Shown here: in pieces, positions 58,131-64,000 of the stretch | Numbering within the stretch: position 1 is the first letter of the stretch | Layout of the letters: the number at the start of each line of letters is the position of its first letter | DNA from: Glandiceps talaboti | Lineage: Eukaryota > Hemichordata > Enteropneusta > Spengelidae | Assembly (NCBI RefSeq): GCF_964340395.1 | Contig: NC_135551.1 | Span: 19,457,003 to 19,521,002, forward strand | Length of the DNA: 64,000 bases | Direction: 5' to 3' | Position numbers and translations under genes: made by a program | The notes under the pieces: generated by a model | What the model was told of the DNA's origin: nothing | The model's input: the letters and a program-made list of their open reading frames with translations, nothing else | Database searches by the model: none

Positions 58131-58500
58131 TCAAATATTTAAACAAACTTTCAGGGTTTTTTTGTGTAACTGTAGGATTTTGATGATACAGAATTATGTG
58201 ACACCTAGACCAGCTTGTACACGTATACACACACGTGAATCAAATCGGATAAGTTTGTAAGCCTCTGCGCTCTGTCAAGGACTTTTTTCGTCAAAATATT
58301 TGAACAAAGTTGTTTTCTTGTGTAGTTGTCTCAGATGTGATAGATAATGTAGACTTGCATAAAAGGGATTCTGACAGTAACTGCCACTGCTTGAACATGT
58401 CTGAGAAGTGAACTGTCTGACCCATGCTGATTACTGATACTTTCTGACAAAATGTGTTCTGCCAAAATATCTAAACAAGGTTCATATATATTTTGCCTGA
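58131..58500 (+). repeat. Diverged ~165-bp tandem repeat, three units
   Basis: TCAAATATTTAAACAAACTT (58131), TCAAAATATTTGAACAAAGT (58291) and CCAAAATATCTAAACAAGGT (58462) mark three units with loosely similar TTGTGTAACTGT- and GATACACAGATG-like blocks between. The 72-codon minus-strand frame across it is probably not a gene. Confidence 0.4.
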
Positions 58501-58704
58501 TACACAGATGAAGGAAACTAGTGAAGTAAAACAGTGTGGCAGTTAACATCTGAAAACCTGTAGTTCAGAAAATGTTATCTTTTTATGTATAACATATCGC
58601 TAAGCTTCATAATTTCAATTCGGTTAATTTTTTTTTTGAGCTGAATTACGAGATCTGTTTAGAATAAGGAGCCAATTGATGTTTGAAAGAATGAAATTTT
58701 TCAC

Positions 58705-58800
58705 ATTTATATTAATAATTTATTTGAACACATAATAATTCCCAGAGGAATTACTAAAGGGCACAAAGCACAAAATAAGTAAAATAAAATAAATTCAAAG
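58705..58800 (-). mobile_element. LINE 3' terminal fragment
   Basis: On the minus strand: TTTGTGCCCTTTAGTAATTC, an AATTCC/GGAATT hairpin (58737-58752), GTGTTCAAATAAATTATTAA. The order hairpin, AATAAA, short AT-rich tail is the same as in the LINE ends at 25086 and 46145. No coding part is retained. Confidence 0.45.
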
Positions 58801-58858
58801 TATACATTAAGAAATAAAAATAAAAAAATAAAAAAATAAAAAAATAGATAAAATAGTA
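58801..58858. repeat. A-rich (AAATA)n tract
   Basis: AAAAAATA-type units over about 45 bp, immediately before a family A element. Confidence 0.8.
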
Positions 58859-59165
58859 AGGCCTAAAAAAATAATTGTTTGGTTCCGGTTACCCGACCCC
58901 CACCTAGTTTTTCACTGCCGACCCCAAACTATTTTTTATGTATTCAAGAAAAAATCATAAAATCGCAAAAATTGTTAGGTCTCACAAGAAATAGTGGATG
59001 TGGAAACTGACATCAACTTAAATGAGAAGAAATAAACAATACAGAGACCATTTGGAAAACAATGGAAAACCTGAAAAATAAATATAATAAAATAAAAAAT
59101 CAACCTACCCCACTTATTCTAAAATTGAGCGTAACCAGATCCATACAATTTGTTTTATTAGGCCT
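58859..59165 (+). mobile_element. Short inverted-terminus element family A, copy 4 (internally deleted)
   Basis: 307 bp, termini AGGCCTAAAAAAATAATTG and TTGTTTTATTAGGCCT. Compared with the copy at 15577 it lacks about 70 internal bases, chiefly between ACATCAACTTAAA and GAAGAAATAAACA. GGTTCCGGTTACCCGACC is intact. Confidence 0.78.
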
Positions 59166-59748
59166 AATAATGATAAAAAAATTAACAAAAAAATTAACAA
59201 TAGCAATAATCTATTATAAAATGTAAACATACTAATGCGTTACATGAGTTAGAAGAGTAGGTGATGTTGTCTCATTCTGAACATATGCTTAATATATATT
59301 AATTATTATACTATAAAAGGGATATAATATATTCGTAGCTACTGCACAAGTGATTTTGGTGTCAGGACCTTATAGTCTCAATATACTCACTGAAGTCTAT
59401 TATGAAATGAAATTCATCACCTGTAATTTTATCGAATACTGTTTACAGGAAATTACATAATTGACTGAATTAATAATTATGAAATTAAAATATATGACAT
59501 ACATAGTCAATTATTTTCAACTCACCTTTCAGTATAAATGTATGCCTTACTTGATCTTCAGCACAGCTTCAGCATTGTCATGATTGTAGATTGTAGAGGC
59601 ACAATAATAATTTTTAATATATACACTTTTTGATAGAAAATTGCTGAAAATAGTTTTAAAATTTTAGAAAGGAGAGTTTGCATTCTAACTATAATCCTTT
59701 ATACAAATGCCATTGTAATCTGTAGAAATGTCACAGACAGACACTGTA
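59166..59748. other. AT-rich DNA with no supported feature
   Basis: No gene or repeat recognised. Confidence 0.5.
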
Positions 59749-60019
<271 letters not shown>

Positions 60020-61013
60020 AACCCAAGTATACGGTAGTTGTAAATTTTCACTATTTTTCATTACATTTTACTGAGAGTGAGAAACACACCAAACCTTTAC
60101 AGGGAAATGGTTGGCTCCTTCTAATTAGCTAAATTACCTGTCTATTTGATAGCAATAATGTACAATGACTTGAATCCACAAGTAAATAGTGTGAGTCAAC
60201 ACAGTCAGTACTATTAACATGATCATATGTCAACACACTGTAAATTGAGATATTGATAGTAGCTGGGTTCATGTACATGTGATCAGCCTACATTTATTTA
60301 TATAAAAGTTAATGGGCCTATAATTTCCATTCTTTATTTGAATAAAATATATAATTTTTTTTTTTTTTAAGTACACGTTTTTCTTGTGTATGTAAAATGA
60401 TAATTAGTGACTGAATGCTAATGCGAGACAGTCAAATGCTAAAGCCCATTGGGGATAATAATAATAATTACTGGAAAAAAGGTCAATATTTTCTTTCCAT
60501 AAACTAAAATGTGAATACTGCCTCAAGACATTTGAACATTTATGGGATTAAAAATAATTCTAAAGTGTTTTTGTATAGTCAACCATATGCTGAACCATAT
60601 GCTGAACAAATTCAGCAAGTTCAACAATTATGAAGTAGTAAAGTAAAAGTTAATAACCACAGAAATTATGGGGGGGGGGGGGGGGGGTTGAGTTAATACC
60701 TACCTTGGCATTAATGATTTAACATCAAATACTGTGTTTAAGGAAATATGTATAATACTGATTTCACTCACACTGACACAGGTACAAGTACATGTAACTG
60801 GATACTACTACTGTCAATATTAAACTTGTTGCTGGCTGTCACTGTAACAGATACAATATGCAAAGTGGGTTTCTGTACTACACATATTTTATTTCAAAAT
60901 TCTATAGTCAATATATGAATTCCTGGTATACAGTGTAAACACTTTATTCTTATCATCACAGATAACTCACTTTTACAAATGTACATGTATGTATTGTCAA
61001 TACCCTCACACGC
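60020..61013. other. AT-rich DNA with a G tract
   Basis: Contains an 18-G run at 60670-60687. No gene recognised. Confidence 0.55.
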
Positions 61014-61483
61014 AATCCAGTGATCTGAGACAACCCATTATTACCCTAGTGATCACACATAACCCAGTATTTTATGTATTGTCAATACCCTAGTGATCAC
61101 ACATAATCCAGTGATCTGAGACAACCCATTATTACCCTGGTGATCACACATAACCCAGTATTTTATGTATTGTCAATACCCTAGTGATCACACATAACCC
61201 AGTATTTTATGTATTGTCAATACCCTAGTGATCACACATAATCCAGTGATCTGAGACAACCCATTATTACCCTGGTGATCACACATAACCCAGTATTTTA
61301 TGTATTGTCAATACCCTAGTGATCACACACAATCTAGTGATCTGAGACAACCCATTATTACCCTGGTGATCACACATAACCCAGTATTTTATGTATTGTC
61401 AATACCCTGGTGATCACACACAACCCAGTATTTTATGTGTATTGTAAGCATACAGTGACCTGAAACAACCCAGTAATTTATGT
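61014..61483 (+). repeat. Two-unit minisatellite (44-bp and 47-bp units)
   Basis: Unit S (44 bp, ACCCAGTATTTTATGTATTG ... GTGATCACACATA) and unit L (47 bp, ATCCAGTGATCTGAGACAAC ... GTGATCACACATA) share a 3' half with the palindrome GTGATCAC. The order is L-S-L-S-S-L-S-L-S followed by a degenerate S. Units of one type are nearly identical. There are no unique spacers. Confidence 0.93.
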
Positions 61484-61974
61484 GATTTCTGTTTATCATT
61501 AACACAGTGTGGGAAAAACCACTGAAATAACAACTAACCACCCTGATAATCAACAAAACTAATACATTCAACAGACCTTAATGTAATTCGGTTAATCAAA
61601 GAATTTAATTAAAGTGACTTGGACTATGAAGTTTCAGTATACCTAATAATCTGTTATTAGACAATGGGCAGTGGGGTTCACCTCCCAGGTTTTTCACTGT
61701 CATCTTACGTAATTACCAGTTGAGCAATAGTGATTACAAGGATTCCTCCTTCATTCTAGACCAACAATTTCTATAGTTCTACCAGGCAAGTATTGTTTTA
61801 CCTGAATTTTTTAAACTAGTGGTCTGATCTCAAGTTACAATTAGGTCTTAAAGAAAGTATTATGGTTTGGTAAATATTTAATGACAGAACCCCCCTGACA
61901 TGTGAGTGCAAGTGTGGCATACTCGGGGTTTTTGAATGGGTGCTTGCAGTGTTCTCTGCGACAGAAAGGGTATT

Positions 61975-62141
61975 TCAACACCAGGTCATTATTTTTAATC
62001 TTAATAAGGATTAATACATAGGATTATTTTTCTTTTGCTCTGCACCTATTTTTTTGAAGCTCTGCCAAACATATGTAATACTTCACATCTAGATTTACTA
62101 ATCCTAGCTGGCCCTTTGAGTAACAGTTTAATAGTCTGGTT
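61975..62141 (+). repeat. Dispersed repeat family V, copy 2
   Basis: Collinear with 3553-3713: ACACCAGGTCATTATT, ATCTTAATAAGGATTAATAC, GAAGCTCTGCCAAACATATG, CACATCTAGATTTACTAATC and TTAATAGTCTGGTT. Confidence 0.5.
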
Positions 62142-62211
62142 AAGTATTAATGATTACTGGATAATGTGCATGGTGCTGACTCACAGAAGCCCTACAAATA
62201 TGCTAATATGC

Positions 62212-62215
<4 letters not shown>

Positions 62216-62288
<73 letters not shown>
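62216..62288. repeat. (TG)n microsatellite, 73 bp
   Basis: About 36 perfect TG units. Cys-Val frames are artefacts. Confidence 0.97.
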
Positions 62289-62289
<1 letters not shown>

Positions 62290-62414
62290 ACCAGATTCTA
62301 TCAAGGTGTTTTAATTATATTTCTTCACTTCTAGCACCATTTCAGTGAATCATAGTATAGTACAATATATTTTGTTTGACATGAAATAATGGGGAAAAAA
62401 ACATTATCTAGAGT

Positions 62415-62459
62415 CAAAAACAACAAAAACAAAAACAAAAACAAAAACAAAAACAAAAA
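62415..62459. repeat. (AAAAAC)n microsatellite
   Basis: About seven perfect AAAAAC units. Confidence 0.92.
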
Positions 62460-63474
62460 TAATACATAATTACAAATATATCTAAAATACTAAACTACAA
62501 AGACAATTATGAATTAGAGAATTTTCCAAAGCTATTAGTGACAAAATCATTTGAATTCATTATTCTCTTGAAATATTCTTTTTGAGATAATTTCGAAAAA
62601 CTTTGATCATGAATTCCCATTATAGTCATCTCTCTCCAACGACCAGGTGTTTTACAGCATTTCTGATAGTCTGAAAGGTCCAACTGTTGGTCAAGTTATG
62701 TAACCATACACTCGCAACAGCACAAGCAACAATGCCTAGCTCTTTCAGGCTACATTTCTGAGAAACCTACAAGAATTACATCAGATAGAATCCAGGGGTT
62801 CTACACATTTGCTGTTGATTAAAAGTAATGTATTACATATTACGCATAGCATATTCCAGTCACATTCTGCTATACACCTATTGTCATGATTTACTATATG
62901 GGTACATAAGTTAACCTTAAATGAAAAGGTCAGGCTCATGGTCAAGTATTATAACTGATCTTGTGTGAGTTATTAAACTCAAGTATAAAACCTCAAAATA
63001 ATAAACCCAAAAATGGTCAACAAAACTTGGCCCAGTTCCACAAAACCAAATCATGACTCACCTTACTCTTTTAAGGTGTATACATACAGTTTCCAAGTTA
63101 CACACAACCGGCATAAAATGTATTGCTATAAATACACACATCACTATTTGCCTGATTTGTTGTTTTTCTACAAATAAAATGTTGACAAATCTGGCACAGT
63201 ACATGAGCCAAGTTGCACCGTTTAAATTGAAAATATTATTAACTTTGTCTTTTGATCTGTGCGTCAACATACCTACATTAAGCTTTGAAATGTTACCAAC
63301 ACTCAAAGTTTCATCGAGATTGTTATTATATTTTCAAAATAATTTTCTTCATTGAACTTACATGTAATCAAAATACTCCTAGTTTTTATTGTTTTTTGTT
63401 ACTACTGATAAATGACTTGAAAGGGGCACAAGCTGAGTTTGGGGTGTAATTTTTCCGAGTTCTGGCATATTTAA
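62460..63474. other. AT-rich DNA with no supported gene
   Basis: A 100-codon frame at 63053-63355 shows no domain pattern. No repeat recognised. Confidence 0.45.
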
Positions 63475-63760
63475 AAAAGTACACTCACAGTATTCTGCTT
63501 ACTAAAACATATTTAAGCACCACTTGCAATCGAGAGAACTCAATGTGGTATTAAAATATAGCTTATATATAAATGATCAGGAGACGTAATTTATGGTATG
63601 TACTTAAAATGTTGAGGAAATTTCCATCATGTAATCAACTGTGCTAATAACGCTTAAACTTAAAGACAACTGCAGTGTCATATAATGCTTGCAACAATGT
63701 TAACATTGAACTAGATGTAGACCAGTTTAAGTGACGTTTTATGGAAGTATTTTCACTTAC
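63475..63760 (+). repeat. Dispersed repeat family U, copy 2
   Basis: Matches 455-735 in block order (TATTCTGCTTACTAA, CACTTGCAATCGAGAGAACT, GGTATTAA, ATAAATGATCAGG, AATGTTGAGGAAATT, TAATCAACTGTGCTAATAA, GTGTCATATAATG). Diverged, no terminal repeats identified. Confidence 0.4.
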
Positions 63761-64000
63761 GTAAAAAGCTTATAAACTGGGCTTGTTCCACTTTAATACT
63801 TCCCATACATATACGTTTATAGTTCATTGACATTAGTTGTGTTTTCTCTCAGTCCAGTCAAGCGAATCAAAATAGAACATCTGAATACATAGCAACTTGG
63901 GGTATTTCCGTGAAGGTAGGAAGAACTACTGCCATGGTATTTCAAAGTATAACACCCAGATGAACAGAATGTCTGCATGATTGCCTGCCACGCTTTCGTA

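Noticed and set aside
61014-61483. CRISPR-like array
   Set aside because: Both alternating parts are repeated; there are no unique spacers.

Overview
This window looks like non-coding DNA, intergenic or deep intronic, from an animal genome, most likely a marine invertebrate. It is AT-rich and CpG-poor. It carries long perfect microsatellites, several dispersed repeat families with inverted termini, and the 3' ends of LINEs, SINEs, a Penelope-like element and an LTR element. I see no bacterial operon structure, no ribosome-binding sites and no complete protein-coding gene. The species cannot be fixed from the sequence. Most long open frames are translations of microsatellites, such as (GA)n, (CATA)n, (AT)n, (GT)n and (CT)n.

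Layout. 1-5 kb: the C-terminal end of a Penelope-like retroelement with a hammerhead-like motif over its stop codon, two tandem copies of a hairpin-ended repeat (family B), a short inverted-terminus element (family A), a ten-unit 53-bp minisatellite and a hAT-like short element. 5-9 kb: four X-box-like palindromes, a second family A copy, a diverged ~140-bp tandem repeat and an exon-like open frame. 9-20 kb: mostly featureless AT-rich DNA with short MITEs, a third family A copy and a GTGAGCACGAG tandem array. 20-27 kb: a (GA)n tract, a striking cluster of CArG boxes, a SINE-like unit, a LINE 3' end on the minus strand and an unrecognised coding-like remnant. 28-36 kb: family J foldback element, a tRNA-derived SINE, large (CATA)n and (TATG)n tracts, a probable solo LTR with matching 5-bp target duplications, a family I foldback element, and a hairpin-(AT)n-hairpin block. 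39-48 kb: more copies of families B, I and J, a 35-bp minisatellite, and a LINE whose 3' end runs directly into a (GT)n microsatellite. 48-56 kb: long microsatellites, a 699-bp TA-flanked foldback element rich in CTGAGAC, and a weak Ig-like open frame. 56-64 kb: a LINE 3' fragment, a fourth family A copy, a 271-nt uninterrupted pyrimidine tract, a two-unit minisatellite, and second copies of dispersed repeats also found at the left end.

No genes here can be said to work together. The recurrent theme is how selfish elements and simple repeats are coupled: LINE tails that become microsatellites, an LTR inserted beside a microsatellite, hairpins flanking (AT)n. A few exon-like segments (8451-8620, 14345-14514, 26158-26371, 35687-36019, 53336-53620) might be real exons of a gene spanning the window, but none was recognised with confidence. 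Family letters A, B, I, J, U and V are my own labels for repeats seen more than once in this window.
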